Source of the DNA: Enterovibrio baiacu | Lineage (GTDB): Bacteria > Pseudomonadota > Gammaproteobacteria > Enterobacterales > Vibrionaceae | Direction: 5' to 3' | Length of the DNA stretch: 64,000 bases | NCBI RefSeq assembly: GCF_004120195.1 | Contig: NZ_SCHN01000025.1 | Span: 148 to 64,147, forward strand | Shown here: one piece after another, positions 11,109-24,221 of the stretch | Position numbering within the stretch: position 1 is the first letter of the stretch | How the letters are laid out: the number at the start of each line of letters is the position of its first letter | Translations under genes and position numbers: made by a program | The notes under the pieces: model-generated | Database searches by the model: none | What the model saw: only the letters and a program-made list of their open reading frames with translations | What the model was told of the DNA's origin: nothing

Positions 11109-11148
11109 CGCGTGTTATTTTCCATTCACTAATCGCGCGAACCTGACG

Positions 11149-12066
11149 ATGCAAAAATTCGACGTTAAAACTTTTCAGGGCATGATCCTCGCGCTGCAGG
11201 ATTACTGGGCCCAACAAGGTTGCACCATCGTGCAACCACTCGACATGGAAGTAGGTGCAGGCACCTCTCACCCAATGACATGTCTGCGTGCAATCGGCCC
11301 CGAGCCAATTGCAGCCGCTTATGTTCAACCTTCACGTCGCCCGACTGATGGCCGTTACGGTGAAAACCCTAACCGTCTACAACACTACTATCAGTTCCAG
11401 ACCATCATGAAGCCTTCTCCTGACAACATTCAGGAACTGTACTTAGGTTCGCTACGTGTTCTTGGTATCGACCCAGAAGTGCATGACATTCGCTTCGTAG
11501 AAGACAACTGGGAAAACCCAACATTGGGTGCATGGGGTCTTGGCTGGGAAGTTTGGCTAAACGGCATGGAAGTGACGCAATTCACTTACTTCCAGCAAGT
11601 AGGCGGTCTTGAGTGTAAGCCTGTGACCGGCGAAATCACTTACGGTATCGAACGTCTTGCGATGTACATCCAAGCGGTAGATTCTGTTTATGACTTGGTA
11701 TGGACGGATGGCCCGTTCGGCAAAGTAACGTACGGCGATATCTTCCACCAAAACGAAGTTGAGCAGTCGACCTACAACTTTGAGCACGCAGATGTAGACT
11801 TCTTGTTCACGTACTTCGATCAGTGCGAGAAAGAGTGTAAGCACCTTCTTGAACTTGAAAAACCACTGCCTCTTCCAGCGTACGAGCGCATTCTAAAAGC
11901 AGGCCATGCATTCAACCTATTGGATGCGCGTAAGGCAATTTCTGTGACTGAGCGTCAACGCTACATCCTTCGCATTCGTAACCTGACAAAGTCAGTTGCT
12001 GAAGCGTACTACGCATCACGTGAAGCACTCGGCTTCCCAATGTGTAAAAAGGGTGAGGAGAAGTAA
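11149..12066 (+). CDS. glyQ: Glycine--tRNA ligase alpha subunit GlyQ
   Basis: Catalytic subunit of the alpha2-beta2 glycyl-tRNA synthetase, a class II enzyme that activates glycine and charges tRNA-Gly. The 305 residues match the bacterial family: [20 protein letters not shown] at the N-terminus, the motif region with [24 protein letters not shown] near 62-85 and [13 protein letters not shown] near 162-174. Together with glyS it forms a two-gene operon; the stop codon and the glyS start are separated by one base, implying translational coupling that balances subunits. Confidence 0.97.
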   Translation: MQKFDVKTFQGMILALQDYWAQQGCTIVQPLDMEVGAGTSHPMTCLRAIGPEPIAAAYVQPSRRPTDGRYGENPNRLQHYYQFQTIMKPSPDNIQELYLGSLRVLGIDPEVHDIRFVEDNWENPTLGAWGLGWEVWLNGMEVTQFTYFQQVGGLECKPVTGEITYGIERLAMYIQAVDSVYDLVWTDGPFGKVTYGDIFHQNEVEQSTYNFEHADVDFLFTYFDQCEKECKHLLELEKPLPLPAYERILKAGHAFNLLDARKAISVTERQRYILRIRNLTKSVAEAYYASREALGFPMCKKGEEK

Positions 12067-12067
12067 G

Positions 12068-14149
12068 ATGGCAAAGAATTTTCTGATTGAGCTAGGTACA
12101 GAAGAATTGCCACCAACGCAACTTCGTACTCTTGCAGAAGCGTTCGCAGCGAACTTTGAAAAAGAATTAAAAGACGCAGAGCTAACGCATGATGGTATTA
12201 CTTGGTACGCGACACCTCGCCGCCTTGCACTGAAAGTTGCATCGCTGGATGAGCAGCAAGCTGACAAGCTGGTTGAGAAGCGCGGACCCGCGGTCTCTGT
12301 GGCATTTGATGCTGACGGTAACCCAACCAAAGCAGCACAAGGCTGGGCACGTGGTAACGGTATTACCGTTGAACAAGCCGACCGTATCGCAACAGACAAA
12401 GGCGAATGGCTTCTGTTTAAACAAGAAGTCAAAGGCCAAGACGCGAAAGAAATCATTGTGTCACTGGCAGATAAAGCGCTAGCTAACCTGCCTATTGCGA
12501 AGCCGATGCGTTGGGGTGATAAAGATACCCAATTCATCCGTCCGGTAAAAACCCTGACCATCCTGATGGGCGAAGACCTGATCGAAGGCACCATCATGGG
12601 CGTCGCATCTGCTCGCACCATTCGCGGTCACCGCTTTATGGGCGAACCAGAATTTACCATCGACAATGCCGATCAGTATCCAGCCATTCTGGAAGAGCGC
12701 GGTAAAGTCATGGCAGATTATGAAGCGCGTAAAGCCATCATCATCGCTGATGCGAAAAAAGCAGCTGAATTGGTTGGCGGTATCGCTGATCTAGAAGATG
12801 ACTTGGTCGAAGAAGTTACCTCTTTGGTTGAATGGCCAGTGGTACTCACCGCAACCTTCGAAGAAGAATTCTTGAAGGTACCTGCTGAAGCCTTGGTTTA
12901 CACCATGAAAGGTGACCAGAAGTACTTCCCTGTTTACAGCGAAGACAAGCAACTTCTGCCTAACTTCATCTTCGTTTCAAACATCGAATCAAAAGAGCCA
13001 CGCCACGTTATCGAAGGTAACGAGAAAGTGGTTCGCCCTCGCCTTGCGGATGCGGAATTCTTCTTCAACACCGACCGTAAGCGTCCATTGATTGATCGTT
13101 TGCCGCAATTGGAAACCGCGATTTTCCAAAAGCAATTGGGCACCATCAAAGACAAAACCGATCGTATTACTGAGCTTGCCGGCTACATTGCTGACAAGAT
13201 TGGTACTGACGTTGATAACGCAAAACGTGCTGGCCTGCTTGCTAAATGTGACCTGATGACCTCCATGGTTTTCGAATTCACTGACACCCAAGGTGTGATG
13301 GGCATGCACTACGCACGTCACGACGGTGAAGTTGAAGAAGTCGCCGTCGCGCTTAACGAGCAATACATGCCACGCTTTGCGGGCGATGATTTGCCTAGCA
13401 ATGGAGTTTCATCTGCACTGTCGATGGCTGACAAGCTTGATACTATCGTCGGTATCTTTGGCATTGGCCAAGCACCGAAAGGCTCTGACCCGTTCGCGCT
13501 TCGTCGTGCATCTTTGGGTGTGCTTCGTATCATCGTTGAATACGGTTACGATCTGGATTTGGTAGACCTCGTTGCCAAGGCAAAATCACTGTTTGCGCAA
13601 GCTGATGGTTCAAGCCGACTCACCAACGACAACGTTGAAAGCGATGTTATCGAATTCATGTTGGGTCGCTTCCGTGCTTGGTATCAAGATGAAGGCCATA
13701 GCGTAGACGTTATTCAAGCGGTACTTGCTCGTCGCCCTACTCAACCAGCAGACTTCGACCAGCGCGTTAAAGCCGTTACCCATTTCCGTTCACTGGACGC
13801 AGCAGAGTCGCTAGCGGCGGCGAACAAACGTGTGGGTAACATTTTGGCGAAGTTCGAAGGTCAACTACCTGCAGCTATCGATGCGAACCTTCTGGTTGAA
13901 GACGCAGAGAAAGCATTGGCAGACAAAGTGACGTCTTTGGTTGAAAGCCTTGCACCGCTATTTGCAGAAGGCGATTACCAAACCGCACTGACGCAACTTG
14001 CTGACCTTCGTGAGCCAGTAGACAGTTTCTTCGATAACGTCATGGTAATGGCAGAAGATGAAGCCCTAAAGGCGAACCGTCTAGCACTGCTGAATACCCT
14101 TCGTAGCCAGTTTATGAACGTTGCAGACATTTCTCTACTTCAGAAATAA
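12068..14149 (+). CDS. glyS: Glycine--tRNA ligase beta subunit GlyS
   Basis: Beta subunit of glycyl-tRNA synthetase, needed for tRNA binding. Started at 12068 ([16 protein letters not shown]) it has 693 residues, the normal length; GGTGAGGAG lies directly upstream inside the end of glyQ, and earlier in-frame starts overlap glyQ without support. The C-terminal part (about 570-690) is the DALR-type anticodon-binding domain, ending in a helical tail. A strong terminator follows at 14166-14196. Confidence 0.97.
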   Translation: MAKNFLIELGTEELPPTQLRTLAEAFAANFEKELKDAELTHDGITWYATPRRLALKVASLDEQQADKLVEKRGPAVSVAFDADGNPTKAAQGWARGNGITVEQADRIATDKGEWLLFKQEVKGQDAKEIIVSLADKALANLPIAKPMRWGDKDTQFIRPVKTLTILMGEDLIEGTIMGVASARTIRGHRFMGEPEFTIDNADQYPAILEERGKVMADYEARKAIIIADAKKAAELVGGIADLEDDLVEEVTSLVEWPVVLTATFEEEFLKVPAEALVYTMKGDQKYFPVYSEDKQLLPNFIFVSNIESKEPRHVIEGNEKVVRPRLADAEFFFNTDRKRPLIDRLPQLETAIFQKQLGTIKDKTDRITELAGYIADKIGTDVDNAKRAGLLAKCDLMTSMVFEFTDTQGVMGMHYARHDGEVEEVAVALNEQYMPRFAGDDLPSNGVSSALSMADKLDTIVGIFGIGQAPKGSDPFALRRASLGVLRIIVEYGYDLDLVDLVAKAKSLFAQADGSSRLTNDNVESDVIEFMLGRFRAWYQDEGHSVDVIQAVLARRPTQPADFDQRVKAVTHFRSLDAAESLAAANKRVGNILAKFEGQLPAAIDANLLVEDAEKALADKVTSLVESLAPLFAEGDYQTALTQLADLREPVDSFFDNVMVMAEDEALKANRLALLNTLRSQFMNVADISLLQK

Positions 14150-14165
14150 ACGTAGAAACGAAGAA

Positions 14166-14196
14166 AGAGCCTCGCATTAATGCGGGGCTTTTTTTT
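14166..14196 (+). terminator. Intrinsic terminator of glyQS
   Basis: AGCCTCGCAT and ATGCGGGGCT form a hairpin with a minimal loop, followed by eight T residues. Confidence 0.88.
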
Positions 14197-14222
14197 GCCT
14201 GCTTCTCGCTTCTCAAGAGAAT

Positions 14223-14238
14223 TGTTCCACGTGAAACA
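14223..14238. other. parS: parS centromere site 1
   Basis: TGTTCCACGTGAAACA agrees with the chromosomal ParB (Spo0J) site consensus TGTTnCACGTGAAACA. It lies in the glyS-avtA intergenic region, about 15 kb from oriC and 18 kb from parAB. ParB loads here and spreads on neighbouring DNA for origin segregation. Confidence 0.88.
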
Positions 14239-14409
14239 TCATTCCCGCCTAACCTCACCTCCCCATAATTAAAGAACACTTCATAAGAAGAATCTAAAGT
14301 CTAAGCTTCTAAGAAAAAGCCCAAAATCTGCGTTCAATTTGACCAATGTTTGCGGTATGGTTTGACGGATCGCGACGCACAATAAATAAAGGATTAAGGT
14401 CTCGCACGT

Positions 14410-15660
14410 ATGCAGTTTTCGAAATTTGGGACAAAGTTTTCCCAGCACTCCGGTATCACCCAATTAATGGACGACTTGAATGATGGCTTAAGAAACCCAG
14501 ATGCCATCATGCTTGGTGGTGGTAACCCCGCCGCCATTCCAGCTATGACCAATCACTTCTCCGAACTTAGCCAACAAATGCTAAATGATGGAACCTTGGT
14601 TGCCGCGCTATCAAATTATGATGGCCCACAAGGTAAAACTGCGTTTATTGAATCACTCGCGACCATGCTCAGTGACACTTACGGTTGGTCCATCTCCAGC
14701 AAGAACATCATGCTAACCAACGGCAGTCAGTGTGCGTTCTTCTACCTGTTTAATCTTTTTGCAGGACACTACGATGATGAAAGCTTTAAGAAGATTCTAC
14801 TTCCGCTAACGCCAGAGTACATTGGGTATGCCGATTCAGGATTGTCACCCGATATGTTCACCAGTTTCAAACCGACCATTGAGTATTTAGATAACCGTCA
14901 GTTTAAATACCACGTCGACTTCTCGACATTAGAGGTTGATGAGTCAGTCAGCGCCATCTGTGCTTCCAGACCAACAAACCCTACCGGCAACGTTTTAACG
15001 GATGATGAAATAGCGCAACTCGATGTGTTGGCGCGTAAGCACAATATCCCCCTCATCATCGACAATGCTTACGGCGTGCCCTTCCCAAATATCATTTTTG
15101 AAGACGTAAAACCCTTCTGGAATGAAAATACCATTCTCTGCTCTAGCCTATCCAAGCTAGGTCTACCTGGTGTTCGTTGCGGTATCATTGTGGCGGCTGA
15201 GGAAACCATTTCCGCACTGACTAACATTAACGGTATCGTGAGTTTATCGCCTTGCGGCGTAGGCCCAGCCATTGCAAACCAAATGCTAAATAATGGTGAT
15301 TTGCTCCGCTTGAGTGAGGATGTCATAAAGCCTTTCTATCAGAAGAAAGCGCACCGAAGCGTGGCGTTACTCCAAGATGCGATTCCAGATCCTCGTTTTA
15401 AGATTCACAAACCTGAGGGTGCCATTTTCCTATGGCTTTGGTTTGACGAACTCCCTATCACCACCAAAGAGCTCTACCAGCGTTTGAAAGCCAGAGGTTT
15501 GCTCATCGTGCCAGGAGAGTACTTCTTTATTGGTTCCGACAGTGAGTGGGACCATACACGTCAGTGCTTGCGAATGAACTATGTTCAGGATGATGAGAAG
15601 ATCCAAAGAGGGATAGAAATACTCGCTGAAGAAGTCGAGAAAGCGTATGGTGAAAAGTAA
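14410..15660 (+). CDS. avtA: Valine--pyruvate transaminase AvtA
   Basis: PLP-dependent class I/II aminotransferase that interconverts valine plus pyruvate with 2-oxoisovalerate plus alanine. The 416-residue protein begins QFSKFGTKFSQHSGITQLMDD, characteristic of AvtA; it has the substrate-binding segment GGGNPAAIP near 36-44, RPTNPTGN near 189-196, and the PLP lysine in CSSLSKLGLPGVRCG near 245-259. It is flanked on both sides by parS sites, one touching its stop codon, and stands alone between terminators. The ilv operon elsewhere in the window supplies the same keto-acid pool. Confidence 0.93.
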   Translation: MQFSKFGTKFSQHSGITQLMDDLNDGLRNPDAIMLGGGNPAAIPAMTNHFSELSQQMLNDGTLVAALSNYDGPQGKTAFIESLATMLSDTYGWSISSKNIMLTNGSQCAFFYLFNLFAGHYDDESFKKILLPLTPEYIGYADSGLSPDMFTSFKPTIEYLDNRQFKYHVDFSTLEVDESVSAICASRPTNPTGNVLTDDEIAQLDVLARKHNIPLIIDNAYGVPFPNIIFEDVKPFWNENTILCSSLSKLGLPGVRCGIIVAAEETISALTNINGIVSLSPCGVGPAIANQMLNNGDLLRLSEDVIKPFYQKKAHRSVALLQDAIPDPRFKIHKPEGAIFLWLWFDELPITTKELYQRLKARGLLIVPGEYFFIGSDSEWDHTRQCLRMNYVQDDEKIQRGIEILAEEVEKAYGEK

Positions 15661-15676
15661 TGTTTCACGTGAAACG
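15661..15676. other. parS: parS centromere site 2
   Basis: TGTTTCACGTGAAACG, a perfect core with only the last base differing from the consensus, begins at the base after the avtA stop codon. Confidence 0.87.
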
Positions 15677-15702
15677 TTGAGCGATAAGGCCTAATTATTT
15701 CC

Positions 15703-15732
15703 GAGCCAGTTATTCATTAACTGGCTTTTTAA
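15703..15732 (+). terminator. Intrinsic terminator of avtA
   Basis: AGCCAGTT and AACTGGCT form a stem with a 7-nt loop, followed by TTTTT. The remaining sequence up to 15900 shows no gene. Confidence 0.8.
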
Positions 15733-15900
15733 TTCAAGTATCCTCCTCAGAGCTCGCTGTTGTTACTCGCAATATTCACACTGAAATCTATTCGACGTTA
15801 ATCTCAGTTCTCGCACCAACACTCTCTTTCTTGATCAAGATTAAGATAGAGTGAGCGCCTAAGACGTTGTTCATTTGTAGTAATGAGCAATCGGATTGCG

Positions 15901-15916
15901 TGTTCCACGTGAAACA
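15901..15916. other. parS: parS centromere site 3
   Basis: TGTTCCACGTGAAACA, identical to site 1, lies just upstream of the decayed hydrolase gene. Confidence 0.88.
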
Positions 15917-15946
15917 TTCCGTGTCCTCGTATCAGGGTGGTTTGCT

Positions 15947-16820
15947 ATGGCTGAATTAGAGATCGACATTGAGGTAGAGGATGGAGTGATATCAGGGACT
16001 CTCGTCACTGACGAACAATTCCTCAGCAACACTGTTTCAATCATCATCGCGGGATCAGGCCCTACAGATAGAAACGGCAATCAAGAGGCTTTGCAAAATC
16101 ACAGTTTAGAAAAGATATCCACCAGCCTTCTAAGCCACCAATATGCCAGTTTTCGCTTCGATAAAAGGGCGTTGGCAGATCATATTTTCCATCACTATTA
16201 GAGTCTGATCTCACCATTGATGTGTATGTGAAAGATGTACATTCCATCATTCAAACACTTTCAGATGCACACGGCTTTAGAATATTTAATCTTATCGGGC
16301 ATAGTGAAGGTGAGCTCATTGCTTTGCTCGTCGCACAGACGGCATGTATACATTCGTTAGTACTGATCGCAACGCCTGCCCTCTCATTTGCTGAAAACCT
16401 CGTCAAGCAATATCAATTACGCGCACCGCAATATACCGAACACGTTAAGGCTATCTTTGAGTCCATCAAACAGGGTAAGGACATTCAATATGGTGATGAG
16501 CATGTAGACGTCGTATTCCGACGTTCCGCTATTCCTTATATCAAGTCATGCTTTTTTATCGACCCGTAGGCAATAGCACCGACGTTAAACCGATCTATAC
16601 ATGTCATACAAGGTGATAACGATCTTCAGGTGGGAGTAACCAATGGGATAAAGTTTGAAGAGGTTTTGGGGGAAATCATGTGAAGCTAACAATTTGTGAA
16701 GGCATGAATCACGTGCTAGTAGATGCATCCAAAGATAAGGTCCAAAACGTCGATACATACAATGATCCCAGTCTCCCAATACACACCAAGCTTCAACGTG
16801 CACTTTTTGAAGCGCTTTAG
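15947..16820 (+). pseudogene. Decayed alpha/beta-hydrolase gene
   Basis: A single alpha/beta-hydrolase coding sequence can be followed through three lesions. Frame A runs from ATG 15947 (MAELEIDIEVEDG) through an oxyanion-type segment (IIIAGSGPTDRNGN) to a stop at 16199-16201. The protein continues one frame over with ESDLTIDVYVKDV and the nucleophile elbow IGHSEGE to a stop at 16567-16569, continues in that frame after the stop with HVIQGDNDLQV (acid loop), then after another shift near 16675 with EGMNHVLVD (catalytic histidine) to a natural end at 16820. All parts of the fold are present in order, so this is recent decay: two frameshifts and one nonsense codon. Product unlikely to be made. 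Confidence 0.85.
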
Positions 16821-16861
16821 CCATATATATCAACAAGTTAATCATGCAGATGACGCTACGT

Positions 16862-16888
16862 AAAAAAAACGCCGCTAACGCGGCGTTT
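16862..16888 (-). terminator. Intrinsic terminator of the dnaA-dnaN-recF-gyrB operon
   Basis: On the minus strand AACGCCGC and GCGGCGTT flank a 4-nt loop and are followed by eight T residues. Confidence 0.88.
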
Positions 16889-16929
16889 GATACACAGATT
16901 TTAAGCAGCGAACGCTGAAAAACAGCAGA

Positions 16930-20449
<3,520 letters not shown>

Positions 20450-20450
20450 G

Positions 20451-21551
20451 TTATAGACGGATTGGCATTACCACGTACATGGCGTCATCACTGTTACAGT
20501 CTTCCACCAAGGTACTTGCCGTACCATCCGTCATAGAGAAACGCACTTGATCACACTTGAGCGTATTCAGTACGTCGAGCACATAACTGACGTTGAAACC
20601 GATTTCCAATTCTTCACCTTGGTAATCGACATCAACAAATTCTTCAGCTTCTTCTTGTTCAGGGTTATGTGCAGAAATACGCAGTTGGCCATTGCTGACG
20701 TTCAGGCGCACACCGCGGAATTTTTCATTAGACAAGATGGCTGCACGAGAAAACGCCTGACGCAGTTCATCGCAGCCCGCTTCCATTGTTTTATTAGAAG
20801 ACTGAGGCATCACGCGGCGATAGTCGGGAAAACGGCCATCAACCAGTTTAGACGTGAAAATAAACTGGTTCACTTGTGCGCGGATGTTCGCACTGCCGAT
20901 TTGGATCGTAACGGGTGCATCTTGCTGATCCAGCAAGCGCATCAATTCCGTCACACCTTTGCGTGGCACAATGACTTGTTGGTTCTCGAGACTGCTTTCT
21001 AATGCTGTTATCCCCACCGCCATACGGTGACCGTCGGTCGCTACGCTGCGAAGCGTTGTGCCGTCGGTTTCTAGCAACATACCGTTTAGGAAATAACGTA
21101 CATCTTGGTTAGCCATAGAGAACGCGGTGCTCTCAATTAGCTGACGCAACTTACCTTGAGACAAGGTAAATTCGACCGTGCTTTGCCAATCTTCGATATT
21201 CGGGAAATCAGCCGCTGGCAACGTAGACAGCGTGAAACGGCTACGACCAGAACGGATAACCGCACGATCACCTTCCGCCGTGAAATTAATCGGCGCGCTG
21301 TCTGGAAGACCACGACAGATGTCGAGGAACTTACGAGAAGGAACTGTCACCGCACCGTCTTCTGCTTCGCCTTCAAGTGGCAAAGACGCAATCAATTCTA
21401 CTTCGAGATCGGTGCACGTCATCGTAAGTTGACCCGCATCTACTTTAAGAAGAATGTTGCCAAGAATCGGCAGTGTTGGTCGGCCGCCAAGCGCACCAGA
21501 AACCTGCTGCAATGGCTTTAAGAATACGTCGCGAGTAAGTGTAAATTTCAT
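20451..21551 (-). CDS. dnaN: DNA polymerase III subunit beta (sliding clamp)
   Basis: Ring-shaped processivity clamp that tethers DNA polymerase III and also binds Hda, MutS, ligase and translesion polymerases. The 366 residues match the family length and comprise three similar clamp domains of about 120 residues each; [17 protein letters not shown] opens domain 1, and the protein ends YVVMPIRL, the usual MPMRL-type C-terminus that contributes to the partner-binding pocket. It begins one base after the dnaA stop codon and ends one base before recF, indicating tight translational coupling. Confidence 0.98.
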   Translation of the reverse strand: MKFTLTRDVFLKPLQQVSGALGGRPTLPILGNILLKVDAGQLTMTCTDLEVELIASLPLEGEAEDGAVTVPSRKFLDICRGLPDSAPINFTAEGDRAVIRSGRSRFTLSTLPAADFPNIEDWQSTVEFTLSQGKLRQLIESTAFSMANQDVRYFLNGMLLETDGTTLRSVATDGHRMAVGITALESSLENQQVIVPRKGVTELMRLLDQQDAPVTIQIGSANIRAQVNQFIFTSKLVDGRFPDYRRVMPQSSNKTMEAGCDELRQAFSRAAILSNEKFRGVRLNVSNGQLRISAHNPEQEEAEEFVDVDYQGEELEIGFNVSYVLDVLNTLKCDQVRFSMTDGTASTLVEDCNSDDAMYVVMPIRL

Positions 21552-21552
21552 A

Positions 21553-22941
21553 TTATGACGACAGAGTCCGGATCAGGTTTGAATAATCTTCTTTTATATC
21601 GTGGCTTTCTTCGCGCAACTGTTCAATCTTTCGGCACGCATGAAGTACCGTAGTATGATCGCGCCCACCAAATGCATCACCAATTTCCGGCAAGCTATGG
21701 TTTGTCAGCTCTTTTGATAACGCCATCGCCACTTGGCGAGGACGAGCAACTGAACGGCTACGACGCTTAGATAATAGGTCAGCCATCTTAATTTTATAAT
21801 ATTCAGCAACAGTCTTCTGAATGTTATCAATGGTAACCAGTTTTTCTTGAAGTGCGAGCAAGTCACGTAACGCTTCACGCACGAAATCAATGGTGATCGC
21901 TCGGCCTGTGAAGTTAGCATTCGCTATCACGCGATTAAGCGCCCCTTCGAGCTCTCGAACATTTGAGCGAAGACGTTTTGCAATGAAAAACGCCACTTCA
22001 TCGGGCAAGCGAATGTTGTGGTCTTCCGCCTTTTTCATCAAGATCGCGACGCGCGTTTCAAGCTCAGGTGGCTCGATCGCTACCGTCAAACCCCAACCAA
22101 AACGCGATTTGAGGCGATCTTCTACCCCGTTAATCTCTTTCGGATAACGGTCAGAGGTCAAAATGATCTGCTGATTGCCTTCTAACAAGGCATTAAAGGT
22201 ATGGAAGAACTCTTCCTGCGAGCGTTCTTTGTTCGCAAAAAATTGAATGTCATCGATAAGCAAAGCATCAACGCTGCGGTAATAGCGTTTGAATTCTTCA
22301 ATTTGGTTATTCTGCAGTGCTTTTACCATGTCCTGAACAAAACGTTCAGAGTGCATGTACACCACACGGGCGTCTACTTTACGATCGCTGATCGCATTCC
22401 CCACAGCATGTAACAGGTGCGTTTTACCTAAACCTGTTCCGCCATATAAGAAAAGAGGGTTATAAGCCGCCCCTGGGTTATCGGCGACCTGTCTTGCTGC
22501 CGCTAACGCCAATTGGTTAGATTTACCTTCAACAAAGTTAGTGAACTTATGTTTAGGGTTAACATTTGATCTGTGGTTAACGTCTGACTGAACCGGTGAA
22601 GGCGCAGGTTCCCATGTACGACCGACACTCGGTTTCGCAACAGGGGCAGACGGCGCAGGTGCTGCAGGTTGACTCGGTGGTGCAACAGGGGCGACAGGTT
22701 TACTGCCGACTTCGAAACGCAACACTGGCATATCTGCACCACAAAACTCGTTGAGTAACTGGTTGATACTGTTGAGATACTTATCTCTCACCCAGTCCAG
22801 CACAAAACGGTTTGGTGCAAACAAAGTCAAGGTGTTGTCATTTAACTCCGCCTGAAGCGGTCGAACCCACATGCTGAATTCTGTTGCAGGAAGATCCTCT
22901 TGAAGGCGCTGAAGGCACTGCAACCAAAGCGAAGATGACAC
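21553..22941 (-). CDS. dnaA: Chromosomal replication initiator protein DnaA
   Basis: ATP-dependent initiator that binds DnaA boxes and melts oriC. I prefer the GTG at 22941 because GGAG lies 6 bp before it and the product then starts [14 protein letters not shown], aligned with E. coli DnaA (462 residues); an in-frame GTG at 22953 would add four residues but has no clear ribosome site. Domain I occupies about 1-80, a proline/alanine-rich linker about 85-120, the AAA+ domain begins near 125 with Walker [10 protein letters not shown] near 165-173 and Walker B LLIDDIQF near 230, and the C-terminal DNA-binding domain has the signature [15 protein letters not shown]. Its upstream region has a DnaA box and a GATC cluster, suggesting autoregulation and Dam/SeqA control. 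Confidence 0.97.
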   Translation of the reverse strand: MSSSLWLQCLQRLQEDLPATEFSMWVRPLQAELNDNTLTLFAPNRFVLDWVRDKYLNSINQLLNEFCGADMPVLRFEVGSKPVAPVAPPSQPAAPAPSAPVAKPSVGRTWEPAPSPVQSDVNHRSNVNPKHKFTNFVEGKSNQLALAAARQVADNPGAAYNPLFLYGGTGLGKTHLLHAVGNAISDRKVDARVVYMHSERFVQDMVKALQNNQIEEFKRYYRSVDALLIDDIQFFANKERSQEEFFHTFNALLEGNQQIILTSDRYPKEINGVEDRLKSRFGWGLTVAIEPPELETRVAILMKKAEDHNIRLPDEVAFFIAKRLRSNVRELEGALNRVIANANFTGRAITIDFVREALRDLLALQEKLVTIDNIQKTVAEYYKIKMADLLSKRRSRSVARPRQVAMALSKELTNHSLPEIGDAFGGRDHTTVLHACRKIEQLREESHDIKEDYSNLIRTLSS

Positions 22942-23042
22942 GTCTGACTCCACACTCGATAAATGAAAAGGGAAGCAATTTTATACTTCTACGACAAGGA
23001 TCGCTAGAGAGAAGATCCCTTTTGCAGTGAATAAGATCGAAG

Positions 23043-23051
23043 TTATACACA
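23043..23051 (+). promoter_or_regulatory. DnaA box in the dnaA upstream region
   Basis: TTATACACA is a consensus-type DnaA box (TTATnCACA) about 100 bp upstream of the dnaA start. Around it, 11 GATC sites occur between 23000 and 23470. This arrangement is consistent with DnaA autorepression and with SeqA sequestration of the dnaA promoter. A related sequence AGTGGATAA occurs at 23277-23285. I could not define the dnaA promoter itself confidently. Confidence 0.65.
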
Positions 23052-23300
23052 CAGATCGCACAATTATCTTGCCGATCTGCACCGGTTTCACCCCAGTTAC
23101 TCACAGATTAGGCCCATTAACCGGGATAAAAACGTAGAACTGATCACATTAGTTATTCGTTTACTCCACAAAAAGTCACATGCGATCAAAATGACCTGAT
23201 TTGCAGGAAAGATCGCGTTTCCACTTTTTATACCTTCTTTACCCCACGAAAAATAACAGGCTTCACACAACGAAAAGTGGATAAGATCGGTGAAGGATCC

Positions 23301-23328
23301 TTGCGCTAACTTTTCAAATCCGTATAAT
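23301..23328 (+). promoter_or_regulatory. rpmH-rnpA promoter 1
   Basis: TTGCGC (23301-23306), 16-bp spacer, TATAAT (23323-23328) and a G+C-rich discriminator CCGCGCCC, typical of ribosomal protein promoters. Confidence 0.65.
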
Positions 23329-23373
23329 TCCGCGCCCATAGAGTTCGGATTGTGGCCATTTCTGGTTTTAACA

Positions 23374-23402
23374 TTGACTATAACTCGGTCAGTGATTACA
23401 AT
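23374..23402 (+). promoter_or_regulatory. rpmH-rnpA promoter 2
   Basis: TTGACT (23374-23379), 17-bp spacer, TACAAT (23397-23402) and discriminator CCGCCC, some 85 bp before rpmH. A hairpin-forming leader follows at 23403-23440. Confidence 0.7.
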
Positions 23403-23487
23403 CCGCCCTCTTTGTTGAGAGGCGTCGGACTTTGTCCCACGTCGGGTTAACAAACCTAAAAACTGATCAGTAATTAAGGTAGAAACC

Positions 23488-23622
23488 ATGAAACGCACTT
23501 TTCAACCTTCCGTTCTAAAGCGTAAGCGCACTCACGGTTTCCGTGCGCGCATGGCAACTAAGAATGGCCGCAAGGTTATTGCCGCTCGCCGTGCGAAAGG
23601 CCGTAAGCAACTTTCTAAATAA
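23488..23622 (+). CDS. rpmH: 50S ribosomal protein L34
   Basis: Small, highly basic protein of the large ribosomal subunit. The 44-residue sequence starts [18 protein letters not shown] and ends GRKQLSK, practically diagnostic for bacterial L34. AAGG lies 8 bp before the ATG. It is first in the rpmH-rnpA-yidD-yidC cluster, divergent from dnaA, and served by two promoters. The gene is too short for ordinary ORF cut-offs. Confidence 0.98.
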   Translation: MKRTFQPSVLKRKRTHGFRARMATKNGRKVIAARRAKGRKQLSK

Positions 23623-23635
23623 TCACTAGTGATTT

Positions 23636-23995
23636 GTGAATAAGTTCGCTTTTTGTCGGGAGTTACGTCTGTTAACTCCCGCACATTTCAACTCTGTCTT
23701 CCAGCAACCTCATCGCGCTGGCTCACCACACTTAACCATTCTTGCGCGCAATAACACGCTTGACCATCCACGCATGGGACAGGCAGTGCCAAAAAAACAA
23801 ATCAAACTTGCTGTCGACCGCAACCGCTTTAAGCGTTTAGTTCGCGAAAGTTTTCGCTTGCATCAACATTCGTTGCCTGCGAAAGATTTTGTTGTGATTG
23901 CAAAGAAAAGTGCCAATGAGCTCAGTAACGAAGAACTGAGTGTGCTGCTCGATAAATTATGGCAACGTTTATCTCGACCGCCGCGAAAAAAATAG
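23636..23995 (+). CDS. rnpA: Ribonuclease P protein component
   Basis: Basic protein cofactor of RNase P; with the RNA subunit it removes 5' leaders from precursor tRNAs. The 119-residue protein starts at a GTG 13 bp after rpmH and carries the family motif [13 protein letters not shown] near 62-74 with the preceding conserved strands ([15 protein letters not shown]). It overlaps the start of yidD by 37 bp in another frame, as in many gammaproteobacteria. No strong ribosome site precedes the GTG, so it may rely on coupling to rpmH translation. Confidence 0.95.
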   Translation: MNKFAFCRELRLLTPAHFNSVFQQPHRAGSPHLTILARNNTLDHPRMGQAVPKKQIKLAVDRNRFKRLVRESFRLHQHSLPAKDFVVIAKKSANELSNEELSVLLDKLWQRLSRPPRKK

Positions 23996-24219
23996 TCACT
24001 GGACTGTTTCGCGGATACCAACTCTTCATCAGCCCCCTTCTAGGGCCACGATGTCGTTTCACACCGACATGCTCCCAATACGCCATAGAAGCGGTCAACC
24101 GTCACGGTGTTGTAAAAGGGTGTTGGTTCGCTAGCAAACGTCTATTAAAATGCCATCCTCTTAATCATGGTGGGTACGATCCTGTGCCCCCGCGTCATAC
24201 TCATAATCGAGACAATTAG
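23959..24219 (+). CDS. yidD: Membrane protein insertion efficiency factor YidD
   Basis: Small inner-membrane-associated protein thought to assist YidC-dependent insertion. The 86 residues match the family length; an amphipathic N-terminal helix (about 5-25) is followed by the hallmark [19 protein letters not shown] (about 24-42) and [13 protein letters not shown] near the end, including the three conserved cysteines. It overlaps the 3' end of rnpA and ends two bases before yidC, so the three genes are translationally linked. Confidence 0.94.
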   Translation: MATFISTAAKKIVTGLFRGYQLFISPLLGPRCRFTPTCSQYAIEAVNRHGVVKGCWFASKRLLKCHPLNHGGYDPVPPRHTHNRDN

Positions 24220-24221
24220 CA

